From contig NZ_JAAZQD010000001.1 in the NCBI RefSeq assembly GCF_012395255.1, positions 62,001 to 126,000 of the forward strand: DNA of 64,000 nucleotides, read 5' to 3'. The notes below the pieces were generated by a model. That model was not told the origin of the DNA. It saw only the letters and a program-made list of their open reading frames with translations, and did not search any database. Position 1 is the stretch's first letter. Every line of letters starts with the position of its first letter. Below are positions 17,001 through 26,246 of this stretch, piece after piece. The stretch is from Oleiagrimonas citrea (lineage in GTDB: Bacteria; Pseudomonadota; Gammaproteobacteria; Xanthomonadales; Rhodanobacteraceae). The translations under genes and the position numbers were made by a program.

Positions 17001-20000
17001 ATGCACATTGAACAGCTCACCGAAGAACTTGCCGCCGAAGGCATCTATCTCGCCGTACGTAATGGAAAGCTCGTATGTAAGACCAGTGAAGGTGCACTGA
17101 CACCCGAACGACGCCGGCTCATATCCGAGCGCAAAGCGGACTTCATCGCATTTCTGAATCAAGGTGCCGGCGCCGCAAACAGCCCAGCGCCTGCGCTGAA
17201 GAAACGGGTATCAGGATCCTCGCGGCTATCACCGACTCAACAGCGTCTATGGTTCGTCGATCAGTTGACTGAATCGAGTGGCAACTACGCCATTCCCGTC
17301 ATTCATCGACTAAACGGTGTGCTCGACGAAGGCGCGCTGGAACGCGCATTGCTTCGGGTCGTCATGCGTCACGATAGTCTGCGCACAGTGATTGCCATGC
17401 AAGAAGGCGAGCCCATCGCGCGGGTTGATGCCGCGGACAATCTGTCGTTGGTTGCGCAAAGTCTCGAAGCACTGAATGCCGATGAACAGGAGCGGGCTGT
17501 ACTGTCTCGGTTGCGTCAGAGTCTGGTAAAGCCGTTTGATCTATCGAGCGAGATACCATTGCGCGCGGAACTTTTCAGGCTCGCTCCTGACGCGCACGTG
17601 TTGATGCTCGTCTTGCACCATATCGCCAGTGACGGTTGGTCAGTAGAGAACCTTCTGCAAGAACTTTCAACCTTGTATGCCGCGTTCCACGAAGGGCATG
17701 CCGATCCGCTCCCGCCTCTCCCGCTCCAATACGCGGATTATGCGGTATGGCAGCGAGAGTGGTTGCATGGCGAACGTCTGCAAAAGATGTTGGCCTACTG
17801 GCGCGAGCAATTGGCCGCAGCTCCCGCATCGCACAGTCTCCCGCTTGACCGGCCTCGACCGGCGCGCCCTCTGCGAGAGGGCCATTCATGGCGGCACCGC
17901 CTTTCCGCAACACTGCATAACGCATTGCGCGCAGTGAGCCGCGACTGTGGCACTACGCTGTTCATGACGATGCAAGCCGCTTTTGCTGTCTTGATTGCTC
18001 GCTGGAGCGCTTGCGATGACGTACTCATCGGGACTCCCGTTGCCAATCGGCCTCGTCCCGAATTGACCCCGCTGATCGGCTTTTTCGCCAATACGCTTGT
18101 GCTTCGTCTCAGGCTGGCGAATGACATGTCTTTCACAGATGTCTTGAAACAGGCAAAAGCCACGGCACTCGACGCATACGACCATCAGCATCTTCCGTTC
18201 GACATGCTGGTGGAGGAACTGAATCCGCCACGCAGCCTGAGTCTGCCTCCAGTGTTCCAGATCATGTTCTCTCTCCAGGATATCGACGAGAACCATGCAC
18301 TGGATCTTCCAGGAATCCGTACTGAGGCAATCGTTCCGGATGCAATCAATGCCAAATTCGACATCAGTCTCAGCCTGCAAGAAGCTGCAGATGGCTTGGT
18401 TGTCTGCTGGGACCACAGCCGCGAACTCTTCGATGTCGAAACCATTGCGAGTCTCGGCAAATCGTTCGAGATTCTACTGGAGGCCGTGGCACAGGATCCC
18501 TCACAGCTCATCCAAGAGCTTCCATTGCTCGACCAGGTCGCAGAAGCTCAGGTTCTGGCCCTGACTGAGTCTGAAACCAGGCCGCTGGAGGAAACGTGTC
18601 TCCACACGCTCTTTGAGCGTCAGGTTGCACGACAACCGGATGCACCAGCTTTGATTCAGGCTGGCGAAGTCTGGAGTTATGCAGAACTCAATCGACGCGC
18701 CAACCGTCTGGCACACCACCTGAATCGATTAGGCGCCGGCCCCGAGATGCCCATTGCTGTGGTACTTGAGCGCAGCCCTGCTCTCCTGGTCGGTCTGTTG
18801 GCCATACTCAAGTCCGGCGGTACCTACGTACCACTGGAACCCGATCAGCCTCGCGAACGTTTACGTTTTTTGCTTGCGGACAGCGAGCCGAGGATCGTTC
18901 TGTGCTGCAACTCGACACGCGTGGCAATTCAGGAAGCCTGGCCCAATCCGGGGACGGGCCGTCCGGCAGCCACACTGCTGAACGTCGATACCGATGCATC
19001 GAACTGGGCGAACGAAAATGAGGATGCCCCCACTCTCGCGGAAAGTGGTACGACTCCGGATCATCTGGCATACGTCATCTATACGTCGGGTTCGACGGGG
19101 CATCCGAAAGGAGTGATGAACACGCACCGTGCGGTAGTCAATCGTCTTTTCAGACTCCAAGAAGACTATCCATATTCGTCCTCCGACCGCGTATTGCAGA
19201 AAACGCCTATCGGTTTCGACGTCTCCGTACGCGAAATTTTCTCGACCTTGCTGGCCGGAGCCTGCTTGGTGCAGGCGCGACCCGACGGGCATAAGGATCC
19301 GACCTATCTAATCGAAGTTATTGCCCGCGAGAAGATCACTGCAATCAGTTTCGTGCCGTCGATGTTGCAGGTCTTTCTCGATCATCCGGATTTATCTAAA
19401 TGCCAAAGTCTTAGGCATATCTTCAGTGGCGGGGAAGCACTGTCTGGGAGTCTTGCGAAACGCTGCCGCGAGATGCTCCCCGATGCCTCGCTGTACAACT
19501 TCTACGGCCCTACCGAAGCGGCCATCAACGTGACAGCGTGGAGTTGTCCGGGAGTACCTTCACCCTCTTCGATCTCCCCGATCGGTTACCCCGGCGGGAA
19601 TGTATGCATCTACATTCTCGACCCGATGGACCGCCCGGTCCCACGCGGCATGGGTGGAGAAATTCACATTGGAGGCGTTCAAGTTGCACGAGGATATCTC
19701 GGTCGTCCCGAGCTTACTGCCGAACGGTTTGTGCCCGATCCGTTCAGCAAACTGCCCGGTGCGCGCATGTATCGGACCGGCGACTTGGGCCGGTTACGTA
19801 GCGATGACACGATCGAATACCTTGGACGCAATGATTTTCAGGTCAAGATTCGTGGCCAGCGGATCGAACTGGGGGAAATCGAGGCTCAACTTCGCCAGAC
19901 TCCCGGTGTGGAGAACGCAGTGGTTCGTTTGCATGTCGACGACCGTAGTTCGTCCCGGCTCGTGGCCTATCTTGTCCCGGATCGTTCGCGCACGAACGGT

Positions 20001-23000
20001 GATGCATGGATAGAAGAAGTACGTCGCCGACTTCAGAGTCAACTGCCATCGCACATGCTGCCCACGGCATATATGGAACTGGCGCAATTACCGGTGACCG
20101 CAAATGGCAAGCTGGATATCACCGCCCTGCCCCATCCTGACGATGCAATCCATCCCGCAACAGCCTATGAAGCGCCTGAAACACCGTTGGAACAAGAGCT
20201 GGCCGTTCAGTGGGAAGATTTACTGGGACACGGACCAGTCGGAGTTACAGCCAATTTCTTCGATTTGGGGGGACACTCACTGCTGCTGACCCGTCTGCAC
20301 AACAGAGTGACCGCCGAATACGGCATCGACTTGGCGCTCAGACAGCTTTTCGAGGCACAAACCGTGCGCGACCAGGCTGCCATCATCGCCTCGCTGAGGA
20401 AGGGGAGCTCGTCGACAGTTGATGCCTTCCTGCAACCGCGCCCAACCGGCGTTCCCACTGTACTCTCGTTCGCCCAGCAGCGGCTGTGGTTCATCGACCA
20501 GATGGAGGAGGTCCGAGCGGTATACAACATCCCTTGCGCTTTGCGTCTGAAAGGTACTTTGCATGCCAATGCATTACATCGTGCATTGGAGGCCATCGTC
20601 CAACGTCACGAAGTGCTGCGCACCACATTCGTATCTGAGAAAGGTGAAGCGAGGCCGAAACTGATCGATGATTTCGACTTGTGTATGCCTGTGCATGACC
20701 TCCGAGAGCTGGACATCGCCGCACGCGAGGAAGCTATTCGTCGATGCTTGCGTACCGAGACGGAACAACCGTTCGACCTCCGCTCGGACCGGCCTTTCCG
20801 CGTCCAACTCCTGCATCTGGCCAACGAGGAGCATGTGCTACTGCTTACGTTGCATCATATCGCTGCAGACGGATGGTCCATGTCGGTGTTGCTGCGCGAG
20901 TTGGCCGAATTGTACGAGGCTGAAGTCGGCATGAAGACGAGCGCGCTTCCCGACTTGTCGCTGCAATATGCCGACTATGCATATTGGCAACGGCAGTGGC
21001 TGCGCGGAGAGCGTTTAGAAGCGCAACTGTCGTACTGGGAGCGGCAACTGGCCGAATTGCCGGCCGTTCACAACCTGCCGCTGGACTTCCCCAGGCCGGA
21101 GCTCCAGAGGCATCGGGGCGCCATTCACAAACAACGGATGCCTAGAGCGATCCAAGACGGCCTCAAGCAATTGGCCCGGTCGCATGGCGCGACGCTGTTC
21201 ATGACGTTCCAGGCGGTCTTCGCCGTTTTGCTGGCACGTTGGAGTGGCGATACGGATATCGTGATGGGAACGCCAATCGCGAACCGGCGACATGAAGGAC
21301 TGGCGCCCCTGATCGGTTTTTTCGTCAATTCGCTTGTGTTGCGCAACGATTTATCGGGCAATCCCCGTTTCACCGATGTGTTGAGTGCGGCCAAGGTGAT
21401 GGCGCTTGATGCGTATCAGCATCAGGACCTGCCCTTTGAAATGCTGGTGGACCGTCTGCGGCCACAACGTTCACTCAGCCACAGCCCCCTCTTCCAGGTC
21501 ATGTTGGCGCTTGAGAACAATGCCGACGCCATCGTTCCGTTTGGTGATCTCGAGGTCACGGACATGGCGGATGGCAGCGGTACGCATTACGCAAAGTTCG
21601 ATCTCACGCTCAATTTGCGAGAGACGCCGAAAGGGCTGGAAGCGATCTGGGACTACAACTGTGACCTTTTCCGTTCCGAGACGATGGTACGCATCGCCGA
21701 CTCATTCGTGGTGCTTCTGCAGAACATACTTGCCGCGCCGGAACAGCGTATCCAGGAACTGCCGCTGATTGAAAAAGGTACATGTTCTCAGCAACGAGTA
21801 AAGGGCCCGGTACGGCCTTTGCCCGAAGTCGTCGGTGTACATCAGCTCATTGCCTCCATGGCTCGCTCTGCCCCGAATGCATCGGCTGTATGCAGAGAGG
21901 GGCGATGTATCGATTACGACACGTTGAACCGTCGTGCGAATCAGATTGCACATGCGCTACGCGATCTTGGCGTGAGGCCGGATCGACGCGTCGCGATTCA
22001 TACTGATCGCAGTATCGAGACCGTAGTCGGCATCCTTGCGGTGCTCAAGGCGGGAGGAGCATATGTCCCGCTGGATCCGGCACATCCGCCCGACCGACTC
22101 ATGGGCATGCTTCGTGACTGCGATGCAGATGTGATTCTGACCCAGAGTCATCTGCAAGAACATCTGACCCACTGCGAAACGCCTCGACTGATGCTCGACA
22201 ACGAGGCATGTTTTGCATCGTTCAGCGATGCCGATCCCGAAGTGGGCGAACTAGAGCGCGGTCACCTGGCCTACGTTATTTATACCTCTGGATCGACCGG
22301 AGTTCCCAAGGGGGTGATGATCGAGCACGGCTCACTGCTCAACATGGTGGAGTCCTGCCGGCCTCTCCTCGAAGACGATCAACCGATTGCCTCAGCCTGG
22401 TGGGCAAGCTTCGGTTTCGATGTTTCGGTATTCGAGATTCTTACGGCTCTTGCGATGGGGGGCGCAGTTCATGTGGTGCCGGAAGAGATCCGGATCGACG
22501 TCAAGGCCTACATTCAGTGGCTCTGTCATCACCAGATCACACAAGCGTTCCTCGCTCCCTTTATTGTTCGCCGTTTACGGGACTTCCCGGATCAGTGCAT
22601 CGCAGATCTCTCTTTGCGTCGATTGTGGACAGGAGTGGAACCTTTGCAGGAAAGCGAGCTGCATCGCATCCAACGACTTCTCCCGGAAGCGCTCTTTGTC
22701 AATAGCTATGGTCCGACAGAGATCACGTTCTATTGCACGCACTACGACCAGATCAGAGATCTGAGGCGTACTGCGCCGATCGGTCGCCCGATGGCCAATA
22801 CATCGATCGAGGTGCTGGACGAAGCCATGCAACCGGTGCCCGACGGGGTGGTCGGTGAGGTCTATGTCATTGGTGCATGTGTTGGTCGAGGTTATCTGAA
22901 CCAGCCCGAACGAACCGCCGAGAGATTCCTCCGGACACCCTGTGGCACGCGCATGTACAAGACCGGAGATCGTGCTCGCTGGACAGCGGAAGGTCAACTG

Positions 23001-24431
23001 GAGTTCCGTGGGCGACAAGACTTTCAGATCAAGCTCAATGGCGTTCGCATCGAACTCGGCGAGATCGAAACCACTTTGGCGGAGCATCCTGGCGTGCGCG
23101 AAGTCGCCGTCTTGGTGCGCACCGATCAGGGGGAGGAGAATCGCAAGCTCGTGGCCTATGTCGTTCCGCGAGCAAACAATGATCTTTCCATCGATCAGTT
23201 ACGGGAGTACATGGGTGAACACCTGCCTCCCTACATGCTGCCGTCAGCCTATGTCGTGATGGAAGCATTGCCATTGACGGTGAGCGGAAAGCTGGATGCC
23301 CGGGCTTTGCCTGCGCCGACTCTCGGCGCCTTTGCGAACTCAGCCTACATGCCCCCTGCGAACGATCTCGAACAACGTCTCGTGGATCTATGGAAAGAGG
23401 TGCTGCAACTGGAGCAAGTCAGCGTTACGGCCAATTTTTTCGATCTTGGGGGACACTCCCTGAAGGCCGTGCTGCTGATGTCTCGGCTGCGTGAAGAAAT
23501 CGGAAAAGCTATTCCGATTGCCACGCTGTTCAAAGCACCAAGCATCCGCGCTCTCGCCGCGCATATCGAGGAAAACCGCCCTGAATCAGACGATACGCTC
23601 GTGCGACTTCGTCAAGGCGGAAGCCTGAAGCCCTTGTTCGTCTTTCACGCAGCGGGAGGCGATGTCCTTTGCTACCACCCGATGCTCCGTCATCTGGATC
23701 CGGACATCCCGATCTATGGTTTTCATCGGAAGGAGTTGGCTCAACAGCGTGTCCCGGCTATCCATTCGATCGAGCGATTGGCTGACGAATATGTCTCGCG
23801 CTTGCTCGAGGAGCAGTCGGAAGGTCCCTACTACCTTGCCGGATGGTCCAGCGGCGGGCTCCTCGCGCTCGAGGTCGCTGCCCGGTTGGAAGCTAGAGGG
23901 CTTGATGTCGCCGCGATCATGCTGATCGACAGCATGCTCGCAAAGGGAACCGAAGTCCCGGTGCATCTGAAAGTCCGCGGCCTCGAGGCATTTGCGCAGG
24001 CATCTCCACAGGCTGCGTGTGCATTGATGCGCGAATTCGATCCGAGCCTTCCCGATGTGACACCACGGGAGGATCTTCTGCCCATCTCTACCAGCGACTA
24101 TTTCAACTACATGGTGGCAGCGAACCAGATCGGCATCGACTTCCATAGGCCGAATTTCCGACTCAAGGCATGCGTGCACTATTTCGGTTGCAGCGTGAAT
24201 CTCGGCTCGACATCCCAGGAGCAGCGTGCCGATGAAATTCAGGTATTGGTACAAAAACCGATCATCAGGCAGTCGTTCGATGCCAATCATTTTTCGATCA
24301 TGGAAGAACCGTGCGCCTTCGAACTGGGTCTCGCCATGACGGCAACCCTCCTGCGATACCACAAACGCACACAACAACCGTTCACCGACACGAAGGCGCC
24401 CGCGGACCGTTCACAAGGAACTCTCGCATGA
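17001..24431 (+). CDS. NRPS, domains TubC dock-C-A-T-C-A-T-TE (modules 4 and 5)
   Basis: A 2476-aa terminating synthetase. Residues 1-55 (MHIEQLTEELAAEGIYLAV) are a TubC-type N-terminal docking domain. Module 4: C with HHIASDG (His206), A with YTSGSTGHPKGV (694), FDVSVRE (Asp740), FYGPTEA (835), T Ser near 1093. Module 5: C with HHIAADG (1285), A with YTSGSTGVPKGV (1761), FDVSVFE (Asp1807), SYGPTEI, T Ser near 2153. The type I thioesterase has GWSSG (Ser2283), LIDSM (Asp2310) and ANHFS (His2430), and should release or cyclise the product. Pocket readings by eye: D-V-R-S-F-G-F-I-N (module 4) and D-V-F-F-W-G-S-F-Y (module 5, very crowded, suggesting a small substrate). No epimerase domain. The stop overlaps the exporter start. 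Confidence 0.95.
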   Translation: MHIEQLTEELAAEGIYLAVRNGKLVCKTSEGALTPERRRLISERKADFIAFLNQGAGAANSPAPALKKRVSGSSRLSPTQQRLWFVDQLTESSGNYAIPVIHRLNGVLDEGALERALLRVVMRHDSLRTVIAMQEGEPIARVDAADNLSLVAQSLEALNADEQERAVLSRLRQSLVKPFDLSSEIPLRAELFRLAPDAHVLMLVLHHIASDGWSVENLLQELSTLYAAFHEGHADPLPPLPLQYADYAVWQREWLHGERLQKMLAYWREQLAAAPASHSLPLDRPRPARPLREGHSWRHRLSATLHNALRAVSRDCGTTLFMTMQAAFAVLIARWSACDDVLIGTPVANRPRPELTPLIGFFANTLVLRLRLANDMSFTDVLKQAKATALDAYDHQHLPFDMLVEELNPPRSLSLPPVFQIMFSLQDIDENHALDLPGIRTEAIVPDAINAKFDISLSLQEAADGLVVCWDHSRELFDVETIASLGKSFEILLEAVAQDPSQLIQELPLLDQVAEAQVLALTESETRPLEETCLHTLFERQVARQPDAPALIQAGEVWSYAELNRRANRLAHHLNRLGAGPEMPIAVVLERSPALLVGLLAILKSGGTYVPLEPDQPRERLRFLLADSEPRIVLCCNSTRVAIQEAWPNPGTGRPAATLLNVDTDASNWANENEDAPTLAESGTTPDHLAYVIYTSGSTGHPKGVMNTHRAVVNRLFRLQEDYPYSSSDRVLQKTPIGFDVSVREIFSTLLAGACLVQARPDGHKDPTYLIEVIAREKITAISFVPSMLQVFLDHPDLSKCQSLRHIFSGGEALSGSLAKRCREMLPDASLYNFYGPTEAAINVTAWSCPGVPSPSSISPIGYPGGNVCIYILDPMDRPVPRGMGGEIHIGGVQVARGYLGRPELTAERFVPDPFSKLPGARMYRTGDLGRLRSDDTIEYLGRNDFQVKIRGQRIELGEIEAQLRQTPGVENAVVRLHVDDRSSSRLVAYLVPDRSRTNGDAWIEEVRRRLQSQLPSHMLPTAYMELAQLPVTANGKLDITALPHPDDAIHPATAYEAPETPLEQELAVQWEDLLGHGPVGVTANFFDLGGHSLLLTRLHNRVTAEYGIDLALRQLFEAQTVRDQAAIIASLRKGSSSTVDAFLQPRPTGVPTVLSFAQQRLWFIDQMEEVRAVYNIPCALRLKGTLHANALHRALEAIVQRHEVLRTTFVSEKGEARPKLIDDFDLCMPVHDLRELDIAAREEAIRRCLRTETEQPFDLRSDRPFRVQLLHLANEEHVLLLTLHHIAADGWSMSVLLRELAELYEAEVGMKTSALPDLSLQYADYAYWQRQWLRGERLEAQLSYWERQLAELPAVHNLPLDFPRPELQRHRGAIHKQRMPRAIQDGLKQLARSHGATLFMTFQAVFAVLLARWSGDTDIVMGTPIANRRHEGLAPLIGFFVNSLVLRNDLSGNPRFTDVLSAAKVMALDAYQHQDLPFEMLVDRLRPQRSLSHSPLFQVMLALENNADAIVPFGDLEVTDMADGSGTHYAKFDLTLNLRETPKGLEAIWDYNCDLFRSETMVRIADSFVVLLQNILAAPEQRIQELPLIEKGTCSQQRVKGPVRPLPEVVGVHQLIASMARSAPNASAVCREGRCIDYDTLNRRANQIAHALRDLGVRPDRRVAIHTDRSIETVVGILAVLKAGGAYVPLDPAHPPDRLMGMLRDCDADVILTQSHLQEHLTHCETPRLMLDNEACFASFSDADPEVGELERGHLAYVIYTSGSTGVPKGVMIEHGSLLNMVESCRPLLEDDQPIASAWWASFGFDVSVFEILTALAMGGAVHVVPEEIRIDVKAYIQWLCHHQITQAFLAPFIVRRLRDFPDQCIADLSLRRLWTGVEPLQESELHRIQRLLPEALFVNSYGPTEITFYCTHYDQIRDLRRTAPIGRPMANTSIEVLDEAMQPVPDGVVGEVYVIGACVGRGYLNQPERTAERFLRTPCGTRMYKTGDRARWTAEGQLEFRGRQDFQIKLNGVRIELGEIETTLAEHPGVREVAVLVRTDQGEENRKLVAYVVPRANNDLSIDQLREYMGEHLPPYMLPSAYVVMEALPLTVSGKLDARALPAPTLGAFANSAYMPPANDLEQRLVDLWKEVLQLEQVSVTANFFDLGGHSLKAVLLMSRLREEIGKAIPIATLFKAPSIRALAAHIEENRPESDDTLVRLRQGGSLKPLFVFHAAGGDVLCYHPMLRHLDPDIPIYGFHRKELAQQRVPAIHSIERLADEYVSRLLEEQSEGPYYLAGWSSGGLLALEVAARLEARGLDVAAIMLIDSMLAKGTEVPVHLKVRGLEAFAQASPQAACALMREFDPSLPDVTPREDLLPISTSDYFNYMVAANQIGIDFHRPNFRLKACVHYFGCSVNLGSTSQEQRADEIQVLVQKPIIRQSFDANHFSIMEEPCAFELGLAMTATLLRYHKRTQQPFTDTKAPADRSQGTLA

Positions 24432-25786
24432 CCACCTCCGATACCACGCCAACCGTCGAAACATCTGAAGCCAAATCCAGTTCGAGACTGTTCCAGAACC
24501 GGAACTACCTCTGGCTATGGGCGAGCGCAGGCATTTCCTGCCTTGGTGACTATTTCACACTGGTCGCAATGCCTTGGCTGGTGCTGACCCTGACTCACGA
24601 TTCGTTCGCATTGGGCACTGTCATGGCTCTCGAGAGTTTGCCTCGTGCGGCATTCATGCTGGTCAGCGGCGGTGTGACGGATCGTTATTCAGCACGCACG
24701 GTATTATTTGCAAGCCGGACCGGCTTCATGCTGACGCTCATCGCACTGGTCATTGTCATTCACACAGGACACTTGCAACTGCACCACTTGTACGGTTTTG
24801 CCATCGTGTTCGGACTGCTTACCGCTTTTGCGTTGCCAGCCAATCGAACGTTGTTGCCCCAGGTCGTCAACCGGTCACAGATACAGCAAGCCAATAGTGC
24901 GCTCATGGGGTCCCAACAACTTATCCAGCTCTTCGCACCGGTGCTGGCGGGACTTATGATCTGGGGCATGCCGACATTCGGAGCTCATGTTGGATCGGGT
25001 GATCTGGCAAGCATCGCGAATGCATTTGCCTTCAATGCTTGCGCCATCTTTTTTGCCCTATTCCTGTTGACCCGTATCAAAATAGAGTCGCCGTCCTCGG
25101 AAAGCGGAATACCGCAAGTCAGATTGACCGATGGGTTTCGATATCTCGGGCGTGATCGCGGCCTTCGAATCGCGACAATGTACATGGCATGCGTCGGATT
25201 TTTTGCGATCGGCCCATTGCTTACGGTGATTCCTCTGCTTGCCGAGCAGCGCTTGCATGATGGTGCGCTTTCCTACGGCATGCTCTATGCAGTCAACGGT
25301 CTCGGTTCCCTGCTCGGATTTGCCTGCGGCGGCATGTTGCCGAAGCCAGGCAAGCACTATCTGGGATTGACCATGTTCTCGGCCGACCTTCTGGCAGGTG
25401 TGGGTATATTTCTCCTCGGACACAGTACAAGTTTTTTGAGCGCTGCTCCCGCACTGGCATTGATCGGCCTTTGCGCCAGTTACGGTGGCGTACTGGGGTT
25501 GAGTTGGATTCAGGGACGCGTTCCGCAAAATCTTTGCGGTCGCGTCCTCGGTATCGTTACGTTCGCCGTTCTAGGAATGACTCCAGTGTCGATGGCTCTG
25601 GGAGGACTACTGATCTCCCAGTATTCGTTGACGGTGCTGCTGGATATTTCGGGATGCGTGATCGCGGGAATAGCAGTGATCGGACTGCTTACACCGGGCA
25701 TCCACCGATTTGCTACCTATCCGAGTCCGGAGAGCGAGACAGAGAATCTCTCATCTGAAGGCATACGAGCGGAAGCCATGCCTTGA
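24428..25786 (+). CDS. MFS exporter of the NRPS cluster
   Basis: A 452-aa major facilitator superfamily transporter of the enterobactin-exporter-like (DHA3/MFS_3) type with about 12 hydrophobic segments. The loop GGVTDRYSARTVLFASR matches the DxxxRR-like signature between TM2 and TM3, and a cytoplasmic linker lies near residues 210-235. ATG overlaps the synthetase stop (ATGA), so it is translationally coupled and is most likely the efflux pump and self-resistance determinant for the peptide. An upstream in-frame ATG at 24311 lies inside the thioesterase domain of the synthetase and is rejected as start. Last gene of the operon. Confidence 0.9.
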   Translation: MTTSDTTPTVETSEAKSSSRLFQNRNYLWLWASAGISCLGDYFTLVAMPWLVLTLTHDSFALGTVMALESLPRAAFMLVSGGVTDRYSARTVLFASRTGFMLTLIALVIVIHTGHLQLHHLYGFAIVFGLLTAFALPANRTLLPQVVNRSQIQQANSALMGSQQLIQLFAPVLAGLMIWGMPTFGAHVGSGDLASIANAFAFNACAIFFALFLLTRIKIESPSSESGIPQVRLTDGFRYLGRDRGLRIATMYMACVGFFAIGPLLTVIPLLAEQRLHDGALSYGMLYAVNGLGSLLGFACGGMLPKPGKHYLGLTMFSADLLAGVGIFLLGHSTSFLSAAPALALIGLCASYGGVLGLSWIQGRVPQNLCGRVLGIVTFAVLGMTPVSMALGGLLISQYSLTVLLDISGCVIAGIAVIGLLTPGIHRFATYPSPESETENLSSEGIRAEAMP

Positions 25787-26246
25787 TCAAAATTACCGGA
25801 TTTGATGGAGCATCAGTGATGTCATGTCCATGGCGGTAAACGTAGCTCACTTCCAGGCAACGTCCGATCATCCAGCCCGCGCCCTACCATTCTTCCAGGC
25901 GCAAGACAAGTTGACTGTGATCTCCCAAGATCAGTCGAGTGGAAGAAAATCACGAAGTTCGATGTTCAATCGCTCCGTGAGTAACGTTCCCACCTACACC
26001 CTCTCATCTTCGACAGTATTCCGACCTAGCATCATTGATGCATCGGCCCTGTCATACGGCCTCTCAGGACAAACAAGCCACTGGACGGCACCGGTTTCGC
26101 CCGGCTCACTTGATCGACAAAAGCGTGATCGTTTCAACTGGACGAAATACTGTCCTCCATGGCTACAATTCTACCCGCCCGCGCAATCTCGGATGGAATG
26201 TGCGGCATAAATCATCCTGATTGGACTGCACGAAAGGGTGCATCGC
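25787..26246. other. Intergenic region after the NRPS operon
   Basis: No supported gene. A 128-codon plus-strand ORF at 25824-26210 has Ser/Thr-rich low-information sequence without recognisable features and no ribosome-binding site, so I treat it as chance. No strong terminator hairpin was found after the exporter. The promoter of the PAS-GGDEF-EAL gene should lie near its right end. Confidence 0.4.

Noticed and set aside
9400-24000. Strong sequence similarity between A and C domains as possible large repeats
   Set aside because: Explained by homologous NRPS modules; the nucleotide identity seen by eye is not enough to call recent duplication.
25824-26210. 128-codon ORF after the exporter
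   Set aside because: No ribosome-binding site, no recognisable features, composition like non-coding DNA.
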